From assembly GCA_934278925.1 (NCBI GenBank), contig CAKQWJ010000001.1, positions 1-64,000 of the forward strand: DNA of 64,000 nt, given 5' to 3'. The notes beneath the pieces were generated by a model. The model saw only the letters and a list, made by a program, of their open reading frames with translations, had not been told where the DNA came from and did not search any database. Below, piece after piece: positions 16,834 to 25,159 of this stretch (positions within the stretch are counted from its first letter, which is position 1; each line of letters begins with the position of its first letter). Made by a program: the position numbers and the translations under genes. The DNA is from an uncultured Clostridia bacterium. Lineage in GTDB: Bacteria > Bacillota > Clostridia > Peptostreptococcales > Anaerovoracaceae.

Positions 16834-18018
16834 CTACCGGAAGCTTCCCAGTCTCCGGAATCTCGTTACCGCATTTTTCAGACGGTCGATGACGAAATCC
16901 ATTTCTTCCATCGTATTGAACTCCGAGAAGCTGAACCGAATCGCGCATTCAATTTCCTTATGTCCCAGCGACATAGCCTGCAGCACATGGCTGTCTCCCG
17001 TGTGATGGGACGCGCATGCGGAACCGGTGGAAACAAAGATGCCATCCTGCTCTAATGTGTGAAGAAGCACTTCGCCGCGGGTTCCCAGGAAGGAAAAATT
17101 AATGATGGACGGGCAGCGGGTTCCGTACTGCTGAAGCTCTAAACCCTGCTCCTCGAAACCGTTCAGCTGCACATCCGGGATCTCATCGATGACCGCTTTC
17201 CGGAAGTAATCGTTCACCTGTGCCATCTTCTGCTGTTTTTCAAAGATGTTTTCCGTAGCCATCTGAGCCGCCAGCCCCAGACCGGCGATTCCCGGCGTAT
17301 TCTCGGTTCCGGACCGGAATCCGTCTTCCTGGCCGCCACCTGAAATAAACGGCGGAATATGTACGCCTTTTCGAATGTAGAGGGCACCTACCCCCTTCGG
17401 TCCGTGGAACTTGTGTCCACTGATAGATATCAGGTCGAAGGGTGCATCGTTAAATTCCACTTTGCCGAATGCCTGCACTCCGTCTGTGTGGAACAGGATT
17501 TCCGTTCCGTGCTCTCGGTTGAAGTCCTGAACGATTCGGTAACAAGGAAGCACCGGTTCAATGGTGCCCACCTCGTTGTTCACCGCCATCATGGATACCA
17601 GTACGGTCTCCTCGTCCAAAGCGGCTTTCAGTGCCTGAGGTTCCACGTATCCGTTCACATCGGAGGAAAGATAGACGATTTCATATTCATCTTCCTGAAG
17701 ACGCTTCATGCATTCCAGTACCGCCGGATGCTCCAGCTGTGTGGTAATGACTTTTTTCCCCCGGCGACGCATCTTGCGGCAGGAGGAGAAAATCGCCATG
17801 TTATCGCTTTCCGTTCCGCCGGATGTAAAAACAATTCGGCCGTCTCTCGGGAATGTCCGGCTCAATGCTTCTCTCGCATCAAAGATATAATTGCCGGCTT
17901 CAAATCCCATGGAATGGAGGGAAGACGGATTTCCGAACTCCTCTCGCTGAAGCCGAATCATCAAATCCGTTACTTCATCATATTGCCTTGTAGTTGCGCT
18001 ATTATCCAGATATATCAT
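16834..18018 (-). CDS. Cysteine desulfurase (NifS/IscS family), ThiI partner
   Basis: A 394-residue PLP enzyme that takes sulfur from cysteine, leaving alanine and a persulfide. It begins MIYLDNSATTRQYDEV, has the FTSGGTESDNMAIF cofactor loop, the PLP lysine in SISGHKFHGPKGVGALY, and the active-site cysteine in STGSACASHHTGDSHVL. The gene ends 20 bases before thiI, so it most likely supplies sulfur for tRNA thiolation (the NifZ role in Bacillus). A role in iron-sulfur cluster assembly cannot be excluded. Confidence 0.93.
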   Translation of the reverse strand: MIYLDNSATTRQYDEVTDLMIRLQREEFGNPSSLHSMGFEAGNYIFDAREALSRTFPRDGRIVFTSGGTESDNMAIFSSCRKMRRRGKKVITTQLEHPAVLECMKRLQEDEYEIVYLSSDVNGYVEPQALKAALDEETVLVSMMAVNNEVGTIEPVLPCYRIVQDFNREHGTEILFHTDGVQAFGKVEFNDAPFDLISISGHKFHGPKGVGALYIRKGVHIPPFISGGGQEDGFRSGTENTPGIAGLGLAAQMATENIFEKQQKMAQVNDYFRKAVIDEIPDVQLNGFEEQGLELQQYGTRCPSIINFSFLGTRGEVLLHTLEQDGIFVSTGSACASHHTGDSHVLQAMSLGHKEIECAIRFSFSEFNTMEEMDFVIDRLKNAVTRFRRLGSFR

Positions 18019-18077
18019 GTTATTCCTTCTATGTCTTCTTCTATGCTGTCTTTGTCTCTGCGGCTTGTCTTTGCGGT

Positions 18078-18105
18078 AAAAAAGCTCCCCGAATCGGGGA
18101 GCTTT
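18078..18105 (-). terminator. Terminator of rny
   Basis: A perfect inverted repeat, AAAGCTCCCCGA / TCGGGGAGCTTT (18081-18105), lies three bases after the rny stop. It is followed on the minus strand by a run of T residues. Confidence 0.9.
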
Positions 18106-18107
18106 GA

Positions 18108-19652
18108 TTATTTCGCGTAATCGGTTGCTCTTGTCTCCCTGATAACATTAACCTTGATTTGTCCGGGATATTCAAGTTCGCCTTCAATTTTCTTTGCGAT
18201 TTCACGAGCAAGCATCGGTACTTCGTCGTCCTTCACCTGATTCGGTTTTACCGCAATCCGGATTTCTCTGCCGGCCTGAATTGCATAGGACTTGTCTACG
18301 CCCTTCGTGGTATTGGCAATCTCCTCCAGACTCTCCAGACGCTTGATGTAGGATTCCAGCGTCTCACGACGAGCTCCCGGCCGAGCTGCGGAAAGTGCAT
18401 CGGCCGCCGCTACCAGCACCGCTTCCATGGTGGTCGGCTCCACATCACCGTGATGTGCCTGAACGGCGTTGACCACCTTCCAGGATTCCTTATACTTCTT
18501 GCAGATGTTCGCACCGATTTCCACGTGTGTTCCTTCCACCTCGTGGTCGATGGATTTGCCGATATCGTGAAGCAGTCCGGCTCTCTTTGCCAGTCTTGGA
18601 TCGTAACCCAGTTCCGAAGCCATCAGTCCTGCCAGCAGGGAGACTTCAATGGAATGCTTCAATACATTCTGTCCGTAAGACGTACGGTACTTCAGACGAC
18701 CCAGCAGTTTCACCATCTCCGGGTGCAGGTTGTGCACGCCGGTCTCAAAGCAAGCCTGTTCGCCCTCTTCTTTGATGATGTTGTTCACTTCCTTGGTGGC
18801 TTTCTGCACCATTTCTTCGATGCGAGCCGGGTGAATACGGCCATCCGTAATCAATTTCTCCAGTGCAATCCGAGCAATCTCCCGGCGGATCGGATCGAAT
18901 CCGGAAAGAATCACCGCTTCCGGTGTATCGTCAATAATTAAATCCACGCCGGTAAGGGTCTCAATGGCACGAATATTTCTTCCTTCTCGGCCGATAATTC
19001 GGCCCTTCATATCGTCACTTGGAAGCGGAACCACCGACACGGTGGTCTCCGCCACCTGATCTGCCGCACAGCGCTGAATCGCCATGGTGACGATTTCTCT
19101 CGCCCGCTTGTCCGCCTCGTCCTTCGCTTCCGTCTCTACCTGGGTAATCATTGCAGAAGCATCCTTACGGATGTCCTTCTCCACTTCGTCCAGCAGAATC
19201 TGCTTCGCTTCTTCCTGGGTGTAGCCGGAAATCTTCTCCAATTCTTCCCGCTGCTTTGCAAGATATTCGTCGATTTTCTGGTGTTTCTCGTTCATCGAAC
19301 GCTCTCTCTTCGAAAGACCGTCCTCTCGACGTTCGATGTTCTCCAGCTTCTTCTCGATGTTCTCTTCTTTCTGAAGAATTCTTCTTTCGGATTTCTCCAC
19401 TTCCTTCCGGCGATCCCGGATTTCGTTTTCCAAATCCGATTTTAGTCTGTGTGTTTCTTCCTTTGCCTCCAAGATTTTCTCTTTCTTGATGTTCTCTGCA
19501 GCGTTTTCCGCATCCAAAATCAAGTTCTGAGCCTTCTGTTCCGCACTTCCGATTTTGCTTTCGCCCACGTTCTTGCGCAGAAGGTAACCAATCAACAGTC
19601 CAATGATCAGAAACACAACAGCAAAAATCAGCCCATCAATGGAATCATTCAC
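18108..19652 (-). CDS. rny: Ribonuclease Y
   Basis: A 514-residue membrane-tethered endoribonuclease that starts decay of many Firmicutes mRNAs. One N-terminal transmembrane helix (about residues 5-24) is followed by a long coiled coil rich in E, K and R (about 30-190), a KH domain with DDMKGRIIGREGRNIRAIE near 215, and an HD domain with LLHDIGKSIDHEVEGTH near 365. Length is typical. The start is GTG at 19652 behind AAAGGAGGG. It is monocistronic, with its own promoter and terminator. Confidence 0.97.
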   Translation of the reverse strand: MNDSIDGLIFAVVFLIIGLLIGYLLRKNVGESKIGSAEQKAQNLILDAENAAENIKKEKILEAKEETHRLKSDLENEIRDRRKEVEKSERRILQKEENIEKKLENIERREDGLSKRERSMNEKHQKIDEYLAKQREELEKISGYTQEEAKQILLDEVEKDIRKDASAMITQVETEAKDEADKRAREIVTMAIQRCAADQVAETTVSVVPLPSDDMKGRIIGREGRNIRAIETLTGVDLIIDDTPEAVILSGFDPIRREIARIALEKLITDGRIHPARIEEMVQKATKEVNNIIKEEGEQACFETGVHNLHPEMVKLLGRLKYRTSYGQNVLKHSIEVSLLAGLMASELGYDPRLAKRAGLLHDIGKSIDHEVEGTHVEIGANICKKYKESWKVVNAVQAHHGDVEPTTMEAVLVAAADALSAARPGARRETLESYIKRLESLEEIANTTKGVDKSYAIQAGREIRIAVKPNQVKDDEVPMLAREIAKKIEGELEYPGQIKVNVIRETRATDYAK

Positions 19653-19708
19653 TGTTATGCCCTCCTTTAAATATTAATGTAAAAAATTGTGTATTTTCGT
19701 ACGAATCA

Positions 19709-19725
19709 ACTGACTGTTCCAGTCA
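19709..19725 (-). other. Hairpin in the rny 5' leader
   Basis: CTGACTG and CAGTCAG form a 7-bp stem with a 3-base loop, about 57 bases before the start codon. It may protect the 5' end of the rny mRNA; that role is inference. Confidence 0.4.
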
Positions 19726-19751
19726 GCAGAATTTCATAATCATACAAAATA

Positions 19752-19780
19752 ATTATAATCCGAATTACAAAAATAGTCAA
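19752..19780 (-). promoter_or_regulatory. Promoter of rny
   Basis: Minus-strand TTGACT (19775-19780) and TATAAT (19752-19757) with a 17-base spacer, giving a leader of about 90 bases. The rest of the 205-base gap to the next gene shows no other feature. Confidence 0.8.
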
Positions 19781-19857
19781 TATATACAACTCTATTTAAA
19801 GGAATACCACCATGTATAGTTATCGTTTACAAAAGAATTTTTTCACCTAGAATACTT

Positions 19858-20580
19858 TTATTTGTGAAGCAGTCGTTCGGCGATATTTCGGAAGTTTCCG
19901 GATACATAGGATTCTTTTTTTAGAACGGCGGGAATTCCCGCATCGGAAGATACCCGAAAAATATCATCCTCGAGAATCATTCCCAGCATTTCGCACTTGA
20001 ACTGCATATTGATTTCCTGAGGTTCCGATTCCAGCCCCTGCTCGGTCAAAGACGGATAGATGCGGTTCAGCACGTATCGCCGCTGCAGCACTCGCTTTCG
20101 AATCAGCCGGTCCTCCAACATGTCCGCATTTCGGAGGGACGTCTGCTCCGGGGTCACCACAATCAGCGTTTCCTCTGCTGCCGCCGCACAGGTGGTGACG
20201 AATTCATCCGCACCCGGTGCCCCATCGATTACGATGAAATCGAAATTCTCCTTTGCATCGTCAATCAATGCCTGCCATTTCTCCCGGTCCAAACGGTCAC
20301 GGTCTTCCATAAGGCCGCCCGGAAGGAGATACAAGCTGGCCGGTTTTTCCATCCGAACCACCGCCTGCTCCAACATACAGACGCCGTCCATCACATCAAA
20401 TACGTGATAAATGGCTTCATTTTCCGCATCCAGCATAAGATCCAATGTGCGCATTCCCGGATTCATATCCACCAGCAGCGTGTTTCTCCCCATCATGCCC
20501 AGGGTTGCGGCCAGATTCACGGCAAAAACGGATTTGCCGGTTCCTCCTCTTCCCGATGCAATATAGAATACCTGATTCAT
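19858..20580 (-). CDS. MinD/ParA-like P-loop ATPase
   Basis: A 240-residue deviant-Walker ATPase. It begins MNQVFYIASGRGGTGKSVFAVNLA, with the signature lysine of the ParA/MinD group, then LLVDMNPGMRTLDLMLD, FDFIVIDGAPGADEF (Walker B) and TLIVVTPEQTSLRNAD. A longer frame begins at 20631 but would overlap radC; the ATG at 20580 follows GGAG at 8 bases and starts the expected strand. It follows radC directly, as MinD-like genes do in some Clostridia, but no minC or minE lies near. I see no clear membrane-targeting helix at the C terminus (IAERLLHK). It could position a surface structure or chromosome; the target is unknown. Confidence 0.85.
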   Translation of the reverse strand: MNQVFYIASGRGGTGKSVFAVNLAATLGMMGRNTLLVDMNPGMRTLDLMLDAENEAIYHVFDVMDGVCMLEQAVVRMEKPASLYLLPGGLMEDRDRLDREKWQALIDDAKENFDFIVIDGAPGADEFVTTCAAAAEETLIVVTPEQTSLRNADMLEDRLIRKRVLQRRYVLNRIYPSLTEQGLESEPQEINMQFKCEMLGMILEDDIFRVSSDAGIPAVLKKESYVSGNFRNIAERLLHK

Positions 20581-20584
20581 CGCT

Positions 20585-21268
20585 TTACTCCATATAACCT
20601 TCATTTCTGAGACTGATGTATCGGCCGTCACCGATAATCAGATGATCTAACAGACGAATTCCCACCAACTTGGAAACTTCCATAATCCGTTTCGTGGATT
20701 GAATATCATCCTGGCTGGGGGTGGGATCCCCGCTGGGGTGATTGTGGGCCAGAATAATTCCCGCTGCACCCTTCCGGATGGCCGGCCGAAAGACTTCTCG
20801 AGGATGCACCACCGTGGACGTCAGTTCTCCGATGGAAACGGTGATTCGCGACTCGATTTCGCATTTCGCATTCAGCAGCAGGGCTACCAAATGCTCTTGC
20901 TTCAGCCCTCTCATATCCTCCATCAGAAGGTTGGCCACGGACTCCGGATTCTTCATGGACGTCCGTTGATCTTCCGACTCTCGGCCCATCAGCCGCCGGG
21001 CCAATTCCAGGCTGGCCACGATGGAACAGGCTTTGGTGGATCCGATTCCGTCGATTTCCGTCAGCTCCTGTACATCCGCTTCCCGCAAGCTGCCCAGTTC
21101 TTTCGCGGAGTAGGCCAGCACATCCTCCGCCAGCTGTACCGCGGATTTGCTGGAATTGCCGGTGCGGATGATCAATGCCAGCAATTCCGATGTGCTGAGG
21201 CTTTCCGCTCCGGCGTACATCAGCTTCTCCTTGGGACGCTCCTCCTGAGGAATATCTTTAATTCTCAT
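20585..21268 (-). CDS. radC: RadC/JAB-domain DNA-associated protein
   Basis: A 227-residue protein with an N-terminal helix-hairpin-helix region (ESLSTSELLALIIRTG; LTEIDGIGSTKACSIVA) and a C-terminal JAMM/MPN+ domain (HLVALLLNAKCE; LAHNHPSGDPTPSQDD). The His-x-His plus Ser-x7-Asp metal ligands are intact. A longer frame begins at 21322, but the ATG at 21268 has AAGGAG close upstream and starts the family phrase MRIKDIPQEERPKEKL. Despite the name, a role in recombination is not established; related JAB domains cut isopeptide-like bonds. Confidence 0.95.
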   Translation of the reverse strand: MRIKDIPQEERPKEKLMYAGAESLSTSELLALIIRTGNSSKSAVQLAEDVLAYSAKELGSLREADVQELTEIDGIGSTKACSIVASLELARRLMGRESEDQRTSMKNPESVANLLMEDMRGLKQEHLVALLLNAKCEIESRITVSIGELTSTVVHPREVFRPAIRKGAAGIILAHNHPSGDPTPSQDDIQSTKRIMEVSKLVGIRLLDHLIIGDGRYISLRNEGYME

Positions 21269-21342
21269 ATGCTTCTCCTTATGTTCGAAGCACATCCGGG
21301 TATTTCTGTCTTTCTGTTTCACTTCATTCCTACGTGAAAAAT

Positions 21343-21371
21343 ATTATAGCAAAAGAAGTTCCGGCCATCAA
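21343..21371 (-). promoter_or_regulatory. Promoter of radC, inside the preceding terminator
   Basis: Minus-strand TTGATG (21366-21371) lies in the loop of the upstream terminator, and TATAAT (21343-21348) lies just past its stem, with a 17-base spacer. Confidence 0.7.
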
Positions 21372-21386
21372 TCCTCCGGAACTTCT
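21351..21386 (-). terminator. Terminator after the nrdR/cmk/membrane-protein run
   Basis: AGAAGTTCCGG (21354-21364) and CCGGAACTTCT (21376-21386) form a perfect 11-bp stem. The T run that follows on the minus strand is short (TTTTG). Confidence 0.7.
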
Positions 21387-21439
21387 CATAAGGCGCAAAA
21401 ATAAACGATTTTCTGCGTTTTTTAAACTCTTCATTTTTT

Positions 21440-21922
21440 CTAGATATAGTTTCTCTGAAGAATGGTGATATTCTGCAGAGCCAGCACCACCAGCGTAACA
21501 CCGCCCACGCTGAGCAGCGTGTTGACGATTCCGCTGTCGAACTTCACGTGGTTAATAATTGACAGGGTAATCATAACGAACTGCAGCAATACGCAAAACC
21601 GTGCACGGCTGGCATACATGTTGGCATAATCCTTCTCCCGGCCGCTGAGAAAAATTTCCACGGTGGTCATATACTTTACGATATGCATGGAACCCACAAT
21701 GGCCTGCGCACCGATCATCAGCATGATGGCATACAGAATCTGTGTTTCCTTTGCACCGAAGAGATGTGCAATCGGCGCATAGAACATCATGAGAATGTCA
21801 AACACGAAAATGAGATATACAAAGAACCGGCATTTCTGCAGTGCTCCCAGACCTTCCCGATTCAGCTGTCTGTTTTTTCTCGCATTATTATTTCTGTTTT
21901 TCTTGAACTTCTTGCTACTCAT
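21440..21922 (-). CDS. Unrecognised four-helix membrane protein
   Basis: A 160-residue protein I do not recognise. The N-terminal 30 residues are very basic and rich in asparagine (KKFKKNRNNNARKNRQLNRE). Four hydrophobic segments follow: about 32-52, 62-84, 105-125 and 132-152. No catalytic motif is visible. The ATG overlaps the end of cmk by 8 bases behind GAGGGG, so translation is probably coupled to cytidylate kinase. It is terminated before radC. A basic cytosolic tail suggests binding to an acidic partner or RNA, which is speculation. Confidence 0.75.
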   Translation of the reverse strand: MSSKKFKKNRNNNARKNRQLNREGLGALQKCRFFVYLIFVFDILMMFYAPIAHLFGAKETQILYAIMLMIGAQAIVGSMHIVKYMTTVEIFLSGREKDYANMYASRARFCVLLQFVMITLSIINHVKFDSGIVNTLLSVGGVTLVVLALQNITILQRNYI

Positions 21923-22568
21923 TTTTCCCCTCTGCCATCTTCATGATTTCATCCAAAACCTGATCGATTGTCATGTCGGATGTATCCAACAGTACCGCAT
22001 CCTCCGCCTGCTGCAGCGGGTTCAGTTTCCGATGAGTGTCCTGATAATCCCGCTCTTTAATATCTTCAAAGATGGAATTCAGATCCGCCTCTTTGCCGCT
22101 TTCCAGCAACTGATCGTATCTTCTCTTAGCTCGAACCATCGGGTCCGCTGTCAGGAAAATCTTCACCTCTGCATTCGGCAGCACGTTCGTACCGATGTCC
22201 CTTCCGTCCATCACCACGCTCTTGCCTTCCGCAATTTCCCGCTGCAGAGCAACCAGCTTGCTGCGAACCTCCGGCAGCTTGGAGCAGACGGATGCCGCTT
22301 TGGAGATTTCCGGTGTACGAATTTCTCCGCTGATATCCTCGCCGTTCAGAAAAATCTTTCCGTTATCGAAATCGATGGCCGTGTGGTCCAGGACGTCCTG
22401 CACTTCCGCAGAATCTTCCGTGTTCACGTTGTTTTTCGCAAACATCCAGCCGATGGCCCGGTACATGGCACCGGTATCGATGTACTCCATGTTCATCTTC
22501 TCTGCCACCATCTTGGCAATCGTACTCTTCCCGGCACCTCCCGGTCCGTCTATTGCAATCCGTATCAT
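21915..22568 (-). CDS. cmk: Cytidylate kinase
   Basis: A 217-residue kinase that makes CDP and dCDP from CMP and dCMP. The P-loop GPGGAGKSTIAKMVAE is at residues 8-23. YIDTGAMYRAIGW follows, then the CMP-binding insert, VVMDGRDIGTNVLP, and the LID region RAKRRYDQL. Length is typical. It is followed by an overlapping membrane-protein gene and preceded by nrdR. Confidence 0.97.
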   Translation of the reverse strand: MIRIAIDGPGGAGKSTIAKMVAEKMNMEYIDTGAMYRAIGWMFAKNNVNTEDSAEVQDVLDHTAIDFDNGKIFLNGEDISGEIRTPEISKAASVCSKLPEVRSKLVALQREIAEGKSVVMDGRDIGTNVLPNAEVKIFLTADPMVRAKRRYDQLLESGKEADLNSIFEDIKERDYQDTHRKLNPLQQAEDAVLLDTSDMTIDQVLDEIMKMAEGKNE

Positions 22569-22615
22569 TTTTTTATTCCCTCTCTATACCTATCTGAATT
22601 CTATCTGTCAATCCG

Positions 22616-23104
22616 CTATTTCTTCTCGTTCCGATCTTCCGGCTGAACCCGATCTTTCTCCTGCAGGCGGTTCACCTCCTGCACAAAAGTGTTCACGTCC
22701 GTGAACTTGTGGTACACCGACGCAAAGCGCACATAAGCCACCTGATCCAGGTTCCGAAGTTCATCCATAATCAGCGCCCCGATCATCTTGCTTTCGATTT
22801 CCTTTTCCATGGTATTGTTCAGACCGCGCTCGATTCGTTCCGCAATCTTCTCCACATCCTCATAGGTAATCTTTGTCTTCTCGCACGCCTTCAGGAGTCC
22901 GTTAATCAGCTTGTTCCGGTCAAAACTCTCCCGACGGCCGTCGTTTTTCACCACCACCAGAAGGGAATTCTCTATCTTCTCAAAGGTGGTGAACCGCTTC
23001 TTGCACTTCTCGCATTCCCGGCGCCGGCGAATGGCAAGCCCGTCCTCCACCGGTCTGGAATCGATGACCTTCGTATCCGAATTGTTGCAATATGGGCACT
23101 TCAT
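22616..23104 (-). CDS. nrdR: Transcriptional repressor NrdR
   Basis: A 162-residue repressor of ribonucleotide reductase genes that senses ATP/dATP. The zinc ribbon has CPYC (3-6) and CEKC (about 31-34) with DSRPVEDGLAIRRRRECE between them. The ATP-cone domain follows (VVKNDGRRESFDRNKLINGLLKAC). A charged tail of about 15 residues ends the protein. No ribonucleotide reductase gene is in the window, and I found no clear NrdR box pair here. Confidence 0.96.
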   Translation of the reverse strand: MKCPYCNNSDTKVIDSRPVEDGLAIRRRRECEKCKKRFTTFEKIENSLLVVVKNDGRRESFDRNKLINGLLKACEKTKITYEDVEKIAERIERGLNNTMEKEIESKMIGALIMDELRNLDQVAYVRFASVYHKFTDVNTFVQEVNRLQEKDRVQPEDRNEKK

Positions 23105-23128
23105 GATGCTACCTCCACATTGAATCTG

Positions 23129-24229
23129 CTACTTTGCCTTGCTCAACTTCATTACCTGCTTCATGATTTTCTCATAAAGCAGACCCTCATACATGTTGTT
23201 CTGCTGTGCGTACTCCTTCAGAGAAGTTCCGCTCTGCTCCTCAAAGGACTCCTCCGTCATGCCGTTCTGCTTCAAAAGCTTCTGAAGGTATTCGTTGTAC
23301 TCCTCATCCGTCACGGTGACATCCAGTTCCTTGGCCAGCTGACGCATTACCAGCTGCTGCTTCACGGAGTTCTTCGCGTATGCATCCACCTGCTTGTTAA
23401 AGGACTTCTCGTCCATCTTCATGTACTGCTTCAGAAATTCTTCATATTCCAAATTGTACTGTTTCGCCAGGTTTTTGTAGGTCTCCTTCATGGATTCCTT
23501 CGCCGCATCCAGTTCTTTCTCCGGATACTTCTTCACCTCGCTGTCCTTCAGGATTTTCGCGAAAACTTCCGAATACGCATCCTTTTCCGCCGATGCTTCG
23601 TTTTCCTTCTCCAGCTTCGTGCGAATCGACTTTTCGTACTCCGCCGTATTCTTGTATTTCGTATTCTTCTTTACAAAAGCATCGTTGTATTCCGGCGTGT
23701 TCGTCTTCACGATGGCCTTCACCTTGATGGTAAATACCACATTCTTTCCCGCCACGTCCTCGTTGGAATACTTCTCCGGGAACTTCAGCTTCAGGTCGAA
23801 CTTATCACCCACCTTATGGCCCACAATTCCCTCGCTGAAACCGTCGATCATGCTGTCATTGGCAATATCCAAGGTGTAATCTTCGGCGGATCCGCCGTCA
23901 AATTTCTTTCCTTTAATCTTTCCGGTAAAATCAATTTTCACCTTGCTGTCATTTCCGACGGTGCCGCTTTTCACGTCCTTCGTGGTGCTGGCTTTCTTAA
24001 TTGCCTTTTTCACCTCCGACTGTACATCGCTGTCGGACACCTTCTTTACCTTCTTCGTGTATTGGATGCCCTTGTAATTTCCAAGGGTGACGTATTCCGT
24101 CAAATCATCGTATTTGTAAGTGTCCGGCACGGTAATCCAATCCTTCTGGAAGAAGTACCAGAAGCCCAGAATCAATATGGCTGCCAGGACTACCACACCG
24201 GTTATAATTTTCTTTTTCTTACTGAGCAT
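23129..24229 (-). CDS. Membrane-anchored trigger-factor-like peptidyl-prolyl isomerase
   Basis: A 366-residue protein that looks like trigger factor without its ribosome-binding domain. A basic start and one hydrophobic helix (about residues 7-25) anchor it to the membrane with the rest outside. An FKBP-type domain follows (about 95-180: GTVGNDSKVKIDFTGKIKGK, DGFSEGIVGHKVGDK, VVFTIKVKAIV). A long lysine/glutamate-rich helical region resembles the trigger factor C-terminal arms (about 185-355). The signal sequence has no lipobox cysteine. It is probably a foldase for secreted proteins, a job usually done by PrsA lipoproteins in Firmicutes. It has its own promoter. Confidence 0.8.
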   Translation of the reverse strand: MLSKKKKIITGVVVLAAILILGFWYFFQKDWITVPDTYKYDDLTEYVTLGNYKGIQYTKKVKKVSDSDVQSEVKKAIKKASTTKDVKSGTVGNDSKVKIDFTGKIKGKKFDGGSAEDYTLDIANDSMIDGFSEGIVGHKVGDKFDLKLKFPEKYSNEDVAGKNVVFTIKVKAIVKTNTPEYNDAFVKKNTKYKNTAEYEKSIRTKLEKENEASAEKDAYSEVFAKILKDSEVKKYPEKELDAAKESMKETYKNLAKQYNLEYEEFLKQYMKMDEKSFNKQVDAYAKNSVKQQLVMRQLAKELDVTVTDEEYNEYLQKLLKQNGMTEESFEEQSGTSLKEYAQQNNMYEGLLYEKIMKQVMKLSKAK

Positions 24230-24273
24230 ATATTCACCTCATATCATCGTAATTGTATTTTGGCACACATTAG

Positions 24274-24302
24274 ATATTAGCATAATGGGGGTTTGTTTTC
24301 AA
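24274..24302 (-). promoter_or_regulatory. Promoter of the trigger-factor-like gene
   Basis: Minus-strand TTGAAA (24297-24302) and TAATAT (24274-24279) with a 17-base spacer, about 40 bases upstream of the ATG. Confidence 0.65.
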
Positions 24303-24330
24303 TATCCCATATGTCAACGAAATCCGCACA

Positions 24331-24360
24331 ACAAAAAGGACACCGCATTGCGGTGTCCAA
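24331..24360 (-). terminator. Terminator of the infC operon
   Basis: GGACACCGCA (24338-24347) and TGCGGTGTCC (24349-24358) form a 10-bp stem, followed on the minus strand by TTTTTG. It lies just after the small membrane protein gene. Confidence 0.85.
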
Positions 24361-24366
24361 AAGTCA

Positions 24367-24561
24367 TCACTTTTCGTTCATTTCCGAATTTGCTCCCTGC
24401 TCGGCTTCTTTTTTCTTACGAGCAACCTCTGCTCTGGCCAATGCCCGCTCCCGCTTCAATCTTGCATTCTTATCCATGGAATACCACCACAGGAATGCAC
24501 AGAAGGAAACGAAGAGGGATGCCCCGATCAGAATCCAGAAATGACTGACGAAATATTCCAT
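24367..24561 (-). CDS. Small single-helix membrane protein
   Basis: A 64-residue protein with one hydrophobic segment (about residues 8-27, WILIGASLFVSFCAFLWWY) and a highly charged, alanine-rich cytosolic tail likely to form a helix. I recognise no family. It starts two bases after the rplT stop and precedes the operon terminator, so it is co-transcribed with infC-rpmI-rplT. Its position and charge are consistent with a real gene. Confidence 0.65.
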   Translation of the reverse strand: MEYFVSHFWILIGASLFVSFCAFLWWYSMDKNARLKRERALARAEVARKKKEAEQGANSEMNEK

Positions 24562-24563
24562 GA

Positions 24564-24917
24564 CTAGTTAGCCTTCTTTGCAGTCTCGCACAGTGCTGCA
24601 AAGCCAGCCGGATCGTAGATAGCCATCTCGGACAGCATCTTTCTGTTCATCTCGATTCCGGACTTCTTCAGACCGTTCATGAACTTGCTGTAGCTGATGC
24701 CGTTTGCTCTTGCAGCAGCGTTGATTCTTGCGATCCACAGTCTTCTGTATTCTCTCTTCTTGTTCTTTCTTCCTACATAAGCAGAACGGAGCGCTCTCAT
24801 TACAGCAGGATTTGCTGCCTTAAAGTTTCTGCTCTTCTGGCCATAGAAGCCCTTTGCCTGCTTAATAACTTTCTTATGTCTCTTGCGTGCTGTTACACCT
24901 TTTTTTACTCTTGCCAT
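24564..24917 (-). CDS. rplT: Ribosomal protein bL20
   Basis: A 117-residue 50S protein that binds 23S rRNA early in assembly. It starts MARVKKGVTARKRHKKVIKQ and contains GFYGQKSRNFKAANPAVMRAL, YRRLWIARINAAAR and the C-terminal AIYDPAGFAALCE. Length is typical. L20 often represses its own operon by binding the infC leader; the leader at 25713-25830 is the place to look. Confidence 0.98.
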   Translation of the reverse strand: MARVKKGVTARKRHKKVIKQAKGFYGQKSRNFKAANPAVMRALRSAYVGRKNKKREYRRLWIARINAAARANGISYSKFMNGLKKSGIEMNRKMLSEMAIYDPAGFAALCETAKKAN

Positions 24918-24935
24918 GTTCTTCTACCTCCCTGA

Positions 24936-25136
24936 TTACTTCGCCAACGATCTCAGCATACGCTTTGTATCTGCACTTGTCAGAATGGAAGACTTTCTCA
25001 GTCCTCTCTTTCTCTTAGCCGTCTTCTTCGTCAGGATGTGGCTCTTGTATGCCTTGTTTCTCTTAAGCTTTCCAGATCCGGTGAGCTTCATTCTCTTGCT
25101 TGCGCCTCTGTGAGACTTCATTTTGTTCTTTGCCAT
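24936..25136 (-). CDS. rpmI: Ribosomal protein bL35
   Basis: A 66-residue, very basic 50S protein beginning MAKNKMKSHRGASKRMKLTG, with the typical KRGLRKSSILTSADTKRM end. It sits between infC and rplT, the universal order. Confidence 0.97.
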   Translation of the reverse strand: MAKNKMKSHRGASKRMKLTGSGKLKRNKAYKSHILTKKTAKRKRGLRKSSILTSADTKRMLRSLAK

Positions 25137-25159
25137 TACGCTTTCCTCCTAAATAATAC

